64,000 bases of DNA, from positions 14,321,579 to 14,385,578 of the forward strand of contig OZ234500.1 of assembly GCA_965153455.1 (NCBI GenBank), given 5' to 3'. This DNA comes from Sphagnum compactum (Eukaryota; Bryophyta; Sphagnopsida; Sphagnales). The notes below the pieces were generated by a model that was not told the DNA's origin, searched no databases, and was given only the letters and a program-made list of their open reading frames with translations. Positions 47,481 to 60,185 of this stretch are shown here, in pieces (positions within the stretch are counted from its first letter, which is position 1; each line of letters starts with the position of its first letter). The translations under genes were made by a program, and so were the position numbers.

Positions 47481-48589
47481 TGCAAACACAGTTACTCACT
47501 TACTTAGATGGTCATCTAGGTAGTGTGAGATCAAAGTAGGAGGGTTTAAAGGTTCATCCACAACTGAGTCATACATACGTAGTTTCAATTGGATGGTGGC
47601 AATGGACCATGATCCATCCATTGGAAGTCCGTTCTCATTAATTTTTGGATGAACCCAGAGTTTATTATTAGCTATTGTCTTCACAACTAGCAACCGAATG
47701 GCCATGATAAACTACCAAGAAGGGGGGGGGCCGCTTCAACACATTGTCTGTCAACTAATTAATTAAATAAATAAATTTGAAGATTCCATGTTGAAAAAAT
47801 GTATATATATTCATGGATTTTTTTTCCAAAAGAATTCTTTAATTTCCCTATCACAGGTACTCTCATAAAATAATTTCTCTTTTTGAAATTTTCAACATTT
47901 CTCCAAATGGTGTAACATACAAGCTATTATTGTATTGAATATATATATATATATATATATATGATATTAAACTAGTACGAGTCTACATGCGAAGGGTTCA
48001 GTCTGATACCCGCCCAACAGGGGGTTCAAACATAAAATAGAGAGCATTGGTGATAGGTACCAAAAGCATAGCTGATAACAGTTGTGAATCGTGCGCCATT
48101 GCTTATCAGCAACAATGAGCATCAACGAACAAAACCGACCCCTGGCAAGCGAGTGTGTACTTTCAGATTGCGAGAAGAATAACTTACACCAAAGAACAAT
48201 TTCCTCATCATAGATAGATAGATTGATTGGGTGGTAAAGGATAAGTGTGCGCCACAGACATTCGTCCTTTCAGAAACACTACTAAAATTTGCATGACAGA
48301 TTCCATAGTACATCTATTGCATGCATGATGTTGTTGTTCTTCCCATTTCCCCTCATTAATTTTGTTGAACAATCAATCTCCATCTGTTTTTGCAAAGAAA
48401 CCCAACAAGTTTTCTTTTCTAAAACTTTTGTATATGATGAGAGTTTGCACAACAGAGCATGCCAGAGGTTTCATTGCCAATACCTATATACTTACCTCAC
48501 ATAGGTGAGTGCCATTAGGGTACCCAGGGCCCCACCCTAGTAGGAACCGCGTATTTTAGTCTAGGTCAAATATGGTGAGGAACCATTTT
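47481..48589. other. Intergenic with (AT)n
   Basis: (AT)n at 47,939-47,962 and a run of nine G near 47,722. Words agNgggttcaaacataaaatag (48,018) and gagaattcgagcataaaata (47,126) suggest a further, very diverged repeat pair. No gene. Confidence 0.4.
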
Positions 48590-48975
48590 AGGAATAAGAA
48601 TTATTTGCATGTTAGGGGGGGGGGGGGGGGGGGAGTTTGAGGTTTTATTTGGGTTTTGGTGGTTCCCACCATGTTCTCATTGTGTTCCCAACAGGTTCCC
48701 AACTAAGCTCCCAATACTGTATTCCCCAAGTTCCCAATGTGTTTCCTTCCCCCCCACAGGGGCCTCCAACCTTTTTTGAGGAATAAGAATTAATTGCATG
48801 TTGGGGGGGAGTTTGAGATTTTATTTAGGTTTTGGTGGTTCCCACCGTGTTCTCATTGTGTTCCTAACAGGTTCCCAATGGTTCTCAACTATGCTCCCAA
48901 TGTATTCCCCAAGTTCCCAATATTTTCCCAAAAGGTTCCCAATGTGGTTCCCCCCCCCCCCCCCAAAAGGGAGTC
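48590..48975. repeat. Tandem pair of about 190-bp units with long G and C runs
   Basis: Copy 1 starts at aggaataagaattatttgca (48,591), copy 2 at aggaataagaattaattgca (48,780). Each goes gcatgttNgggg, agtttgagNttttattt, ggttttggtggttcccacc, gttctcattgtgttccNaac, then several gttcccaatg-type decamers, and ends in a C run. The G run of copy 1 is 19 bases (48,615-48,633). An inverted relative is at 36,990-37,140. Confidence 0.8.
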
Positions 48976-49139
48976 CAACAAGTTTTAGAGGTGAATTGAA
49001 TAACCATAATCTAATTTTGCATCCATCCAAAGATGCTCAATAGAACTAAAAATTAGGCCTAAATTTAGTACCCTCCTTAGGGGGGGCCACCATCCACGCA
49101 AGTTTGAGGCACGTGGAGCTGAGTTCGGGTGTCCTTTTT

Positions 49140-49496
49140 TAAGGGGTTTGTGGGGTGTGTGATATGAACCGTTTTATTTTAAGCACAAACTTACGCAAAC
49201 TTTTGCATTCAAAGTGTGGAGGAATGTGTAAATTATTTTTTGTTCTTGTGTTTGTTTTTATTTTTATTTTATTTTTCACAAATGTGATCGGAACTGATGA
49301 AGTGGCCGGACTATTTATACAGTCTCGAGCCAGAACAGACCTGAGCAGCTGGTCCGGTAGCTTCTTTGGCATGGCATCGCAAGTGTCCGACTGATATGAG
49401 ATTGACACCGCAAAACAAATTCTTTACCAAATTTGTTCATTCGTTTCATGTTTTTCAGCCCGACCACTTGCTTACCCCCCTACAATTGCGAACTCT
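49140..49496. other. Intergenic, locally less AT-rich
   Basis: Contains aagtggccggactatttata and several CpGs near 49,290-49,400. No coding frame is supported. Confidence 0.35.
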
Positions 49497-49876
49497 CTCC
49501 AGTGGGATTGTTATGTTTGTTATTTCAGCCGTTGTTCATCCGTTTCTTTTGTTTCTTTTGGAGAAATGAGAAAGGAAACGGAACCAACTTTGATGCCGAC
49601 CGACAATTGTTTTTGCTACCTTTGTATCATGTTTTTGGCTTGTACAATTACGGAGTCTCTCCATTGGGCTATTTTAGCCATCCATTGTTGTCAACAAATT
49701 TTTTTCATTCACACAATTTTATTTTTCTTTCTCTCCATTGGGCTATTTCCATCCATTTTCATCCAGAATTTTTTTCATTCACACGGACAATTTTTCTTTC
49801 TCTCCATTGGGCTATTTTAGGCCTCCATGTTTTTTTTCGACAAAACTTTTTCATTCACACGGACAAATTGTCCGTG
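49497..49876. repeat. Minisatellite of about 70-85 bp, four units, ending at a palindrome
   Basis: Units start tctctccattgggctatttt (49,651; shortened after ggctattt at 49,732; 49,800; a diverged tctctccagtgggattgtta at 49,497). They continue through a tttttttcattcacac block. The array ends at cacggacaa-a-ttgtccgtg (49,858-49,876), a near-perfect palindrome. The 166-codon forward frame across it (49,433-49,933) merely reads the repeat, giving a His/Phe-rich string; its units are not in the same frame. Confidence 0.7.
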
Positions 49877-50104
49877 CGGCAACAAGAAGGCTTGGAGAGT
49901 CTAAAAAGGGAGCCACCGAGATTTGCCAACTAACCATGATCAACTGGCTCTTCACCCTATAGAGCTGGGTACAGCTGGTGATTGTCTAACCAGAGTAATA
50001 AGAGTGGGGGGCTGTGTGGTTAATTTGTCCCACCAATGTTTGATGCTCATGTAGCAACTCACATGGTTTTCAATGTTTTCAAATTGGGCAATCTTTGCTA
50101 ATAG

Positions 50105-50128
50105 TTAGGGTTAGGGTTAGGGTTAGGG
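50105..50128 (+). repeat. Interstitial (TTAGGG)4
   Basis: Four perfect TTAGGG hexamers, then tttg. This is the vertebrate/Asparagales-type unit, not the TTTAGGG heptamer usual in plants and seen at 28,575. Confidence 0.9.
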
Positions 50129-50129
50129 T

Positions 50130-51599
50130 TTGTATATGAAATCTAGCATGGCTTAGTGGTGATATGAACCCTCAATCAATTATTGGTAAAAGGCACTCAT
50201 GCATGATGAATCCTAAACACTACACCTAAATTGGCTTCATACTAAAGGAGCCGTATACATGATAGTTACCATATGAAAATAGCTGGAATTCAAACACCAC
50301 ATTCTTGGCTTGGAGGAGCCTTGGACCTTTTAGCCAAAGTGGTTTCCCAAAGGACTTCAGTTTATAAGTTTTGTTGAGATATTTATTTATTTTGTTAATA
50401 TAAATTTAAAAATAATTAATCTGTATTCCCAAAAATAGGTTCAAGCAATTTTTTGAGTTCCAAATATTTTAAATTACAAGTTTTGAAAGTATTTATCTAT
50501 CGGATAAATACTAAAAACTCTTTAAATAGGTCAAAATACCCCCAAATATTGTTTTGTTTGCATCTAGGAAAAAATTGTTAAATACAAACAAGTTTTGAAT
50601 TATATTTCAATTTAATTTGGTTAAACTTCTCTGTGTTTTTGGGTAATTTCCATGGTTGGGACTAGTGATTTTTTTGGAGGAAAAACCATTGATTTTTTGG
50701 GATATTTCTTTCCCTTGTGTAAATCCAACTAATTTTGCTAGTTTTTTGGAAAAAATCTCCAATCTTTTTATATCAAATAATTGAAAAAAAAACCATGGTT
50801 GAAAGTCCTTGGGTTTGTCTTTCTAACAATATTATAAGTATAATGGAAATTTACAAGGTACCATGACAATAGATCACTTGTAATTACTCTATTGGGATGT
50901 GTCCTAACTTACTAAATCCAACCCAAATTTGGTGTATTATGATTAGGTAATCTTTGTAAACAACCCATTGGTGCTATTGTTTTTTGTTTAGGATTGATTC
51001 CAAAACAATTTATTGTGCCCTACCAAATTCACATAGATTTATCAAGTTGCAACAATTTAAATATCAATTTTCGACCACACATGTTTTGGATATTAGTTTT
51101 GGTCAAAATTTCTCATACAAAAATTTAAATATTGGTGCAAGTATGTAAGAGCATATCCATCATTAATCACCTTACAAACACACATAACAATGTTAGAATG
51201 TTGAACCATTTGCCAACCCTACCATGAAAAGTGTGATTTAAGCAAAACAATAATCATCAACCAAAAGACAATTAGCCTTGAAGCCATGTGAAGCATAGTC
51301 ATTGGCTTTTTTTTTTCTGCACTCCAAATTCACCATCACCATGAAGCTCAAGGAGCTTTTCACCACATTTTTTAAGTGCATTTTTTCATGTATGTAAAGA
51401 GATAAAGAATTATTGACAAATGGAGAAAGAAACTGCTTGCTTAGCTCAAAGAGAATCTTGATGATGACAATGGGGAGAAGTTGTTTCTCCATGGAGCTTT
51501 GGGGGAACTTGTTCAAATTTTGGAAGGTGAAAGGTGCATGCATGGTGGTGGAAAGGTGGGGCATGCTGAAAATTTGCCAAAACAGAAAGAACTTGCGTA
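50130..51599. other. AT-rich intergenic, no gene
   Basis: A minus-strand frame of 123 codons (51,238-51,609) is open but has no recognisable motif and runs into repeat family E. Confidence 0.4.
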
Positions 51600-51760
51600 T
51601 AAACATCATGCACCAAGTTGTTGGGCCTAGTGTGAAATTTCATGGGGCCTTGCAACAAAATTGTGTTTTTTTTCACTAGTGGGTCATGTTTTCATGACAA
51701 CCACTTTCAACAAATGCAATTTCCTATTGTAATGGTTTTTAAAGCATGTTGGTGGAGATG
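51600..51760 (+). repeat. Dispersed repeat family E, copy 2
   Basis: See 34,905-35,075; same orientation and word order. The shared part runs from catgcaccaagttgttggg to caaatgcaatttcctattg. Confidence 0.5.
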
Positions 51761-51764
51761 CTAT

Positions 51765-54700
51765 AAGTTGGATTTCTTGTTCAATTTCACATTCTATGGT
51801 GGTAAACACAAATTGAACTCAAATCACAAAAATAGGATGACCGTTGAACTAAAATCTAAAAAGTTTGATTAGTACCAAACAAAACTTGGTAAACAAGTAA
51901 AAAAATGAACCCAAAGCAAAAAGTTTAAGGCCTTCTTACAATTTGTTTACTTGCTATGATGGTGTCAATATGCATGACATCTTCAACTTTTTTTGTCTCA
52001 GGGAACTTTTGTCAAAAAACAAACTTAGAAATTAAACTTTTGAAATGACATGATTTTGGAGGGTTTTAATTGTCAAAAGTGAAAAAAAAATAGTAAAAAT
52101 CATCATATTTGGTCTATTAGACCAAAGTTGATCTAATAAACCATTCATCTAGGAAGGTCACATGTGTCAAATGTAGTTCATGGAAAATACATCAACCTTC
52201 ACGCCCTTGATTCGTATATTGTGACTAGACCCTAATTTGTATATTTGGCACTCATATTTTAGGGCGACTTAAACATTTGATTCAAGATTTTGATGATACA
52301 TTCTTGAGACACCCATAACCTTGTCCATAAGAAGGACACAACTTACAAGAGGTTTAGTTTAAAATTATTATATGAGACCAAATATAGAGTCCCATTACAT
52401 TTGTAAGTTGAAAATTGTACTCAATGTGTAGGGTAAGGTTTTGCTATCGTTCTAGGAGCCAAAGCTAGAACTTGAGGTTTAGGGCATAATGTCATGATAA
52501 TAAGGCCTTCTCTAATGTGAAACATGAGGCAAGAAATGTAAAGTTTGGAGGTGTTTTCTTTTATGTTGGCAACTTCCAGCTACTTTGTAAGTGTACAAAG
52601 TACTTTATGCCCATTAAGTAGGTGTAAGAAAATTATTTCCTCTTTTAAAGAAGGCTATATTCCTAGATTTACAATGTTTTCTAGTTACACTAAAAATTTA
52701 GCCAAATGCTTTATAGTTAAAATGAAAGAATCATGTTAAATTCAATTAGAATTTAAAACTAACATAGGGAATTTATTTTTCTTGAATATTTGATTTTAAC
52801 TAGAAGTAAAATGATCATAGGCTAAACTTAATATTTTGTGTAAAGTGAAGCATCTAAGAGGGTTTAGTTTGAAAGTAATGATATGTCAAGACTTTAAGAA
52901 ATTTGGGAAAAAATGTTCGGGGTTTGTTAAATTAATTAATTATTTCAATGAATCACATTTTTCAAATTTACATATCTAGCAAGTGCATTGATATTAACAT
53001 CTTACAACATACTAACAAATTCTTTTCCATTTACTCTTACACATGCTCCTTTTGTTATCTAGGATGTACACACTATAGTGACATTTGGCATGTTGCTTTT
53101 AATTTCCAACCATTTCTATGGCTGTACACATGGCAAGATAGTGGACTCCATTGAATAAAATACCCATTATGCACCATGTATAGATTTATAATCTATATAT
53201 TTAAATTTTTGAACACTAAGATTATTTTTATCACAAAATAATCTTTCATCTTATCTATATGTGTTTCATATGTGTTTTAGATGTATGACATCCATGCACA
53301 AAATACTAAAAACCTATACAAAATGAATTTCACAATATTTACATTACCAATCCAATTGGATGGAAATTGTAATGTATTTTTGTAATGTAATATGCCCGGC
53401 TTGTTCCAATGGGAATTACATTTTGACCTCTCAAACCTCCCTTTTACAAAATGAAATTGCTTGAGAATGTCAAGTGTCACATGAGAGTTTGGGAGCATGT
53501 TTCACTTTCTTTGGCATATCCCTTGTCTTGGTGTTATTCTTGTCCGGCCTTTCTTTGTCATGTCCCAATGTTGGTTAAGTTGATGTTTTTAGTCAATGTA
53601 TGGCTTATTTAAAATAAACTATTTTTTAAATCTTAAATTATTGTTTTGTTTTATTCAAGCAAAGGATGTCTCTTGTCAACTATTTCTCACAAATGCAAAA
53701 GACTATGCAATTCAAATAATACTTGCTTCATTTGTTTTGAAACCTTTTCAAGGTGTATGCCTTAATTTGAAACTAACAATGAAGATAATGTCCTCATGAT
53801 TTGGCATTTAAAATAATATAAATGATTATTTTTCAAGTTATATCGGTTGATGAGATAAGTAAAATAATTTATTTATTTTATATTAAAAATAGGAGTTAAA
53901 AAAGTTTTGTATGGGAAAGGAATGGTCTACATCCATATGTACAAGGATCCTATTCATTAATCTTTAACTAAACTATAATATCTGAAACATGTCTTAGAGT
54001 TAATGATTATTTGGACATGGGCTTTAAATAACATGGCCAACTTTCGATTCCAAAAACATATTGTTCAAAAGATTGTGTATATTACAAACTACGCTTGCTC
54101 AAAGTTATACCACAATCTATTTAAATACATTTTGGAGGGTGAAGATGGTGAATGTGAAGTTATTACTTATGAAATGAATTTCCCTTTGTGCACTTGGTGG
54201 GTAGCAAATATAGAGATGTTTCAATGTGGTTTGGCCATTATTTTGAATCATGGCATTGAAAATGATGAGATACATACATGGAACTCATTTTGGTGCTTTT
54301 ATGCAATAAGTTTGACACAAGGTGTAGAAGGTTGGAATAAATTCTTTTTAAAGGCATGAAATATCATATCATTAGTAGAAAAGAAAGGTGTAAATATTGT
54401 GCAATGTGTGACTTTGAAAACAAAAAATTGTCATTTTTTTGAAATAAAATTTGGCATCTCCTAGTTTTAAAATGTTAGTCCATGCAACAATGATTTTGAC
54501 ATTGTTGATTCATTTAAATAGTAGTTGTGATTGTTGAAGAAGTTTTTGTGATTGCATAGATGATTGTTGCATCAAGGCATAATATGGGTTTGCATGGCAA
54601 TAGATTTGCCACTTTTGCACGTTGTTGCATGGAGGTTTTAAAATGCATTGCACTTGTATATTTATGTTTTTCATTCATGAAAGTTCAAATAGTTTGCAAT

Positions 54701-54814
54701 TTGCAGTGAATTGTTCCATATTGATTTTGAGGGGGTGGGTTTCTAGGGTTTCAATTTAGTTTTGTCCCATTATGTGTGTCAATTTGGGTATACTTGTTGT
54801 GAGGGCTTTCAGTT
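51765..54814. other. AT-rich intergenic; one unexplained 118-codon frame
   Basis: The frame at 54,003-54,359 (plus) has more balanced amino acid use than its neighbours (a Trp/Tyr-rich end near NFPLCTWWVANIEMF), but I recognise no domain and there is no intron or promoter support. It could be an eroded transposase tail. The rest shows no coding signal. ggtctattagacc at 52,112 is a small palindrome. Confidence 0.35.
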
Positions 54815-55045
54815 CCAATCTTGGGGTCCATGCAAGGGGCCCTGCAAGGAAGTGGATTGACATTAAGGAACAATGGGGAGTATAAAGATTGGTTGAGGTA
54901 GGGTTCAACTATGGGCCTACAAGGAATCACATTGGCATTAAGGAACAATGAAAAGTAAGAGATTGGTTGATGTAAGGCTCCACTATGGGCCTACAAGGAA
55001 TCACATGGGCACTAAGAAACAATAGGAGTACGAAGATTGGTTGAT
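54815..55045. repeat. 74-bp tandem repeat, about 3 units
   Basis: gattggttgaNgt starts at 54,887, 54,961 and 55,035, exactly 74 bases apart. Each unit holds aactatgggcctacaaggaat, cacatNggcaNtaagNaaca and a short variable end. A diverged first unit begins near 54,815. Confidence 0.85.
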
Positions 55046-55132
55046 GTTAGTGTTTTTCTTTTAGGAATTTTCTTTTGGAGCCATAGTGGCAACCATCCAT
55101 AGAAAGATGTAGAAAAACTCTGGTGATCGCCC

Positions 55133-55335
55133 TTTGGAAGATTTAGCCAAATTTGGCTATAAACTAAATATGAAATATAAAGTTCTAATCATCTTTCTAT
55201 ATATTTGGCAACACATTGAAAACCAAATATAGAGATATGGTGATTTTTATTTTATTTTATTCTCACTTCTAATGATTGAAAAGTGCTTTAAAAAACACTT
55301 TGAATTTTCAAATTCTTGATTTTTAATTTCACTTT
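55133..55335 (+). repeat. Dispersed repeat family D, copy 2
   Basis: See 25,848-26,035. This copy has an extra AT-rich insertion (tttattttattttattctc) in the middle. Confidence 0.6.
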
Positions 55336-55917
55336 TTGGTGAAATTTGGCCAATATAAAAGAAGGCTAGTTGATCTAGGGTTTAGCTATGGTTTTGGAGG
55401 AATCCTAGTTGCTTAAATTGGAGGAGGAGTTCAAATTCACAAGGCTCACAATATGCTCACGTGAGCATGCTTTTGAACAAGGGTTGTGATTGGATGAGAA
55501 GCATGGTAGGGGAGTGTGCTCAAAGGTGCCCAAGAACTGGTTGGTTTCTAGAACTTGAAGAAGGTGGCAAGGTGGCCCTTAATTTGGGCACCCATTGGTG
55601 GGACTTTCACAATTTCTGAAGATACACTTGAAATCTCTCCCTAGTTGATGATGGATTTTAGCAAGAATAATGACAAATTGACAATGGGTAGCTAGGGTGC
55701 CAAATTATGAAAAACATAATGGTGTGTGTCCTTCCAAATTTGTACCCTTGTGGCAAAAGAAAAAAAGGAACAAATTTTTTTTGGCATTGTTGATAAGGAT
55801 GAGTTTTGGCAAAAGAGTGTTCAATGCTTATTACTTAGGGTTTCTAACATTGTAACAGCTAACTAATTACAAAAGAATATCAAAATCTTAGCAAGTTTGA
55901 CCTCTAAAGTATCATAT

Positions 55918-56250
55918 GAACAAGGGGTGTGTCACACTTTGGCCTTTCATTAAAATTTATTTTAAGGCAAAAGAAGAATTATGGAAACTCAAATATTTCA
56001 CCATGCAAAAATATAATCTTCAAAAAATCCTCTAAAAGAAACCAAAATCCTTCAAGATATTATTATAACTCTATAACTAATCTCAAGTTTCAACACAAGC
56101 GAAAAATATCATCTTTCAAAAATCCTCATATAATAAAAATAGACCTATTATTATTTATTACCTAGGGGCCAAAATCCCTTAAGCTACTATACTCTATAAT
56201 GAATCTAAACACAATATCCTAGCAAACACAATGTCCTTGCCTTTGTAGTA
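55918..56250 (+). repeat. Dispersed repeat family F, copy 2
   Basis: Inverted relative to 32,375-32,712 and begins at the same base, gaacaaggggtgtgtcacac. It lacks the SINE-like head found beside the other copy, which shows the two are separate elements. A small extra copy of ttatt at 56,157 distinguishes it. Confidence 0.8.
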
Positions 56251-56254
56251 GGCA

Positions 56255-58265
56255 AGGCCAAAACAAAGTCTTTATTGGAACTTGGGTTGCTTGGTTGGGA
56301 GTTGGGAGTTGGGACCATATCCTTCATGATATTTTCAGTGTACTTGCCGACAATTTGGAGTGAAGGTTTTGGCATATTTGAAGAAGTAGAAGTACAAATA
56401 CTACTTTTTAACATGCCACTTTTTGTTTTTATGAAATGAGAAGATTGTGTGCATAATTACTACTACACTAGTATTTCATTCATGCCTTTTAACACTTGAG
56501 TTTTGCTTTCAACTTGTTACACTATGACTTCAGATTTTCTTATGTCGAAAAGAATATCAAGACCAATGCGAAGTTTACTTACATTCGATGAAGTTTGTCT
56601 TGAACATACTTTTTTTTTAAAAAAAATCACAAATTTAAGCAACCAAGACTTCTAATTATTTTGATAGAATGCTCAAAGGAAAATGCTCATTTGAAGAAAA
56701 GAAAGAACATTGGTCATGCCGACAAAATTCAAGGCAATGAATTTTGCATAGCAATCAAGTTTGTGGGATCTTTTGTGTCTACTTCACATATATTATCACT
56801 CACCGGTTTGAAAGGAAAAATGATCGTAATGAGGACAACGTTTCTTTTTGCACTTGTAACATCCCAAAATTAACATAACCTATTGAACTAATAATTTTTT
56901 TACCATTTGTCTCTCTCTCTTTATCTTGAATGCCAAGCCACTTGAAATCCTAAGGATAGGGGTAATGAAAATCAAGTGGTAAAAATTCTACCATGCTAAG
57001 CTCTTACAAACATAATAATCTTTGAATTCTCTACATCAAATGCTTTTTCCTTTGCGCACACATTTCTAATGCTAAACTTGCCATTACTCCATTAACTTTG
57101 ACAAAAGCATAACCCATGCCATGAAAGTCTCGAAAAAAAAGTATAATAGAATATGCAAAAGTGCACATGTGCAATTTTTGAAAGGCCGCTAAAGACTAAA
57201 AAAGAAATCAATCCACCCAAATCTATCATATGGAAAAAGCAACAACAAAATCACAAACAAACAAGTAAAAACAAAAAAATTTCTCACCAATTGAAAAACA
57301 AAAAGAACCAAAACAAGAAGAGAAAGCCACAACATCAACAACAAAAACAAGCAACTCATTGTCTAATAGCTCTACCCATTAAGGCAAACCAACAACAGAT
57401 GGTCCATGAAGTTCACCACACAGAATGAACTCAAAGTTCAATGTAACACCTGGTAAACATGCTTCAAAATTTGGGACCAAATGAAAACTACTTCATTGGG
57501 TACCTTTTCCTTCATAGGGAGACTCAGACTTGACTAGTGTTTTTTTTTTTTTTTTGGTGAGTATATTTTAATATTTTGAATAAATGGCTATTGTGATTGC
57601 AAAGTGGGAGTATCTCTGGCTAGGAAAAAAAGTTGAAGGTAGCTTCAATTTGTTACAAATGTTCAAAAACTATTATAGTGAATATAGAGCTTGAATGGTT
57701 TTCAAATAAAATTCGTTAGTAGAGCAATGTGCATTACAATAGGTTTAGGTGGCGTTTAGAAGTCTCATGATGAGAAAGTGCAATTACATAATCTTGATGG
57801 TTACTAGGGTGAATATGGAGTGTAGTGTTTACATGACCTAAGATGGGCATTTCAAATGTAGTGCAATAGTTGGATTGTTTAGGCTAAAACCTTGTTCAAA
57901 AGTTAAGCATTTGTATTAAAATTTTTGCCATAAAATCGATAATCTTCATATCCCTTCCTAAACATGAAATAATTCATTAAACATTTTGAGAATGTGCTAC
58001 ACTTGTACACATAGCATCCAACCTTAGCTATGCATCCAACTCAAAGAACCAAACTTAAGCATACTTGAACATAAGTAAGAGGTGTTGTAAGTTATAACTT
58101 AGGTATGAATAGGAATTGCTTTTAAAAAATAATTGTGAGCATGAACATGTAGAATGATAAATTAAATGAACAAGGAACCATGATATCTCTAGGGTATGAC
58201 AAATTCTTACCCCAAAACTTGGGTACAGGTTTGACCTACCAAGGTACATACTCTCGGTCATATTG
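56255..58265. other. Intergenic, no gene
   Basis: tgtaacatcccaaaatt at 56,857 and tgtaacacctgg at 57,441 resemble LTR 5' ends, but the DNA after them is unrelated, so they do not form an LTR pair. A Lys/Gln/Asn-rich frame at 57,153-57,428 is low-complexity. Confidence 0.4.
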
Positions 58266-58275
58266 GACCCAACCC

Positions 58276-58310
58276 TATATAAAAGAGACCCACAATGAAT
58301 GGTCTCTTTG
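58276..58310 (+). promoter_or_regulatory. TATA box followed by a short stem-loop
   Basis: tatataaaag at 58,276-58,285 is a strong plant TATA match. At the expected start site a 7-bp stem forms: agagacc (58,284-58,290) and ggtctct (58,301-58,307). It lies 250 bp upstream of the ATCC array and 2.5 kb upstream of the bHLH start codon, so it may drive a transcript through the array, or be a remnant LTR promoter, or be unused. Confidence 0.45.
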
Positions 58311-58525
58311 TCGCTTCCCTCTTGTAAGAGCCAACAAAGAGGTATCCCCAACCAGCAAAACAAACCAAAAACGGATAACTAACTAAGAAAAAAAATTCAG
58401 AACAAATACTCAAACAAACTCAACCAAACAAAACACAATATTCAAAATTTGCTAACTATTTTGCAAAGAAAATGTTGCCTAGTATTCTATCTCTCTCATC
58501 TTCCATTTGCCTTTACTTTTGATGT

Positions 58526-59050
58526 TGTATCCATCCATTCATTCCATCCCCTCAATTAATTACACACAAATCATCCATCCATCCATCCATTGCAACCCAT
58601 CCAATCATCCATCCAAATTATGTACATCCCAATCCATCCATTTAGTCCACCCATCAATTCTTACATATCATCCATCCAAATTACTTACATCCCATCCATC
58701 CATCCATCCATTTAGTCCACTCATCAATTCTTACAACCCATCCAGTCATCCATCCAAATTATGTACATCCCAATCCATCCATCCATCCATTTAGTCCACC
58801 CATCAATTCTTACATGTCATCCATCCAAATTACTTACATCCCATCCATCAGTCATTTAGTCCACACATCAATTCTTAAAACCCATCCAGTCATCCATCCA
58901 AATTATGTACATCCCAATCCATCCATCCATCCATTTAGTCCACCCATCAATTCTTACATGTCATCCATCCAAATTACTTACATCCCATCCATCCATCCAT
59001 TTAGACCACTCATCAATTCTTACAACCCATCCATACCATCCATCCAATGG
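58526..59050. repeat. (ATCC)n-based higher-order satellite, three units of about 143 bp
   Basis: The unit starts tcatccatccaaattatgta at 58,605, 58,746 and 58,890 (spacing 141 and 144). Each unit is itself a dimer of two halves of about 72 bp: the first half has attatgtacatcccaatcc and ccacccatcaattcttacat, the second has attacttacatcccatcc and cactcatcaattcttacaac. Short (ATCC)3-5 runs join them. It ends directly at the GC-rich start of the gene region. Confidence 0.9.
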
Positions 59051-59290
59051 CTAAAAATAGGGGGATTGGGGGGGGCGGGGGTGTGGGCTTGCCCAAAATC
59101 CGGCGTTCTTGCACAACCTTTAAATTTGTCAAAACGCGCTAAAATCTCCACTAAAATAGGGTGCCACCAAAAGTGGCCCCCACAATTGCAGTGAAGACCT
59201 ATTTTCATTCCCCTTCTCTTTTTCTTTCTTTCTTTCCTTCTTTACAACATTCATCTTTATCGCCATCCTTTCCCTTCCCTCCTCTGTCTT

Positions 59291-59296
<6 letters not shown>

Positions 59297-59326
<30 letters not shown>
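59297..59326 (+). repeat. (CT)n tract in the leader
   Basis: About 15 CT units. CT/GA tracts are common in plant promoters and 5' UTRs, where BBR/BPC-type proteins bind GAGA motifs; a role here is inference. Confidence 0.85.
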
Positions 59327-59331
<5 letters not shown>

Positions 59332-60185
59332 GTCTGTGTTTTTCTCTCCACTTCCGTGCGTTGCTGCTGCTTCTTTCCCACAGCTGCTGGCTCGTCCTTC
59401 CTTCTTCCACTCTCTCGTCTGTCTCTCTTCTTCCGCCACAACACTGGCTCTCTTACGCACAACAAAAAAAACAAACACGCATCCCATCATCTTCTCTCTC
59501 TTTCTTTGTGTCTGTATTCTACTTTGTTGGTGGTGGTTTTGTTGGTGTTTTTTGTGTGTTTTTGTTTTTTGTTTTGGGGGCGGGGGGAGGGGGGGCTCTG
59601 TTTGTTTGAAGTTGTCAATTTTTGCTTCCCAGGAACCCATTTGGATACTCTTGCTTTCTTTGCTTGCTGTCCAGCTGCAAGTCCACTACTACTTACTGCA
59701 CATAGCTTGCTTTCTCTCTGACTTGCAGTGTTGCACAATCTCTGGATGCTTCCCAACGTCTGGAAGTGATCCATCTTCCTCCCTCCCTCCCTCCCTCTCG
59801 TGGCTATAACAATTTCTGTGTTTTGTGAGAGAATCCTGTTGATATGTTATTTTCTCATGATTTGCACAGTAGTTGTTACTAAGGAGAAGGAGTTTTTTGG
59901 GTTTTTGCGTGTTTTGTTTTTGGTTGCTGTCCGGCTGTTGTTTGATGAGGTCGGGGGAATTTGTAGAAGCTGTAGATTTCTGTTTGTGTGTGAGGATTGT
60001 GTTCGGTTCTTGTGGGTTTGCGCAGTTGTAAAAGTCCATGGTCTTTGCGAGTTTGTTGTTGGTGCAGCAGGTTCTTTGTTTACTGTCCACCAGTCCACTC
60101 TTTCTCCCTCCTCAACGTGCAGATCAACAACCATTACAACCACCCTCTGGTCACGAGAGCAAAGTTTGTACCAAAAGTAGTTTGC

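Noticed and set aside
49433-49933. 166-codon His/Phe-rich frame
   Set aside because: Follows the 70-85-bp minisatellite; repeated DNA units are read in different frames.
50141-50230. tRNA-like start (tagcatggcttagtggt) after the TTAGGG tract
   Set aside because: No B box at the right distance.
54003-54359. 118-codon frame as a real gene
   Set aside because: No domain recognised, no intron or promoter support and AT-rich repeat surroundings; kept only as a note in the block entry.
56857-57455. Possible LTR pair starting tgtaacatccc and tgtaacacctgg
   Set aside because: Only the first few bases agree; sequences after them are unrelated.
59161-59721. 186-codon forward frame rich in Ser, Leu and Phe
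   Set aside because: It reads the CT tract and T-rich leader; composition follows the DNA and it overlaps several other open frames.
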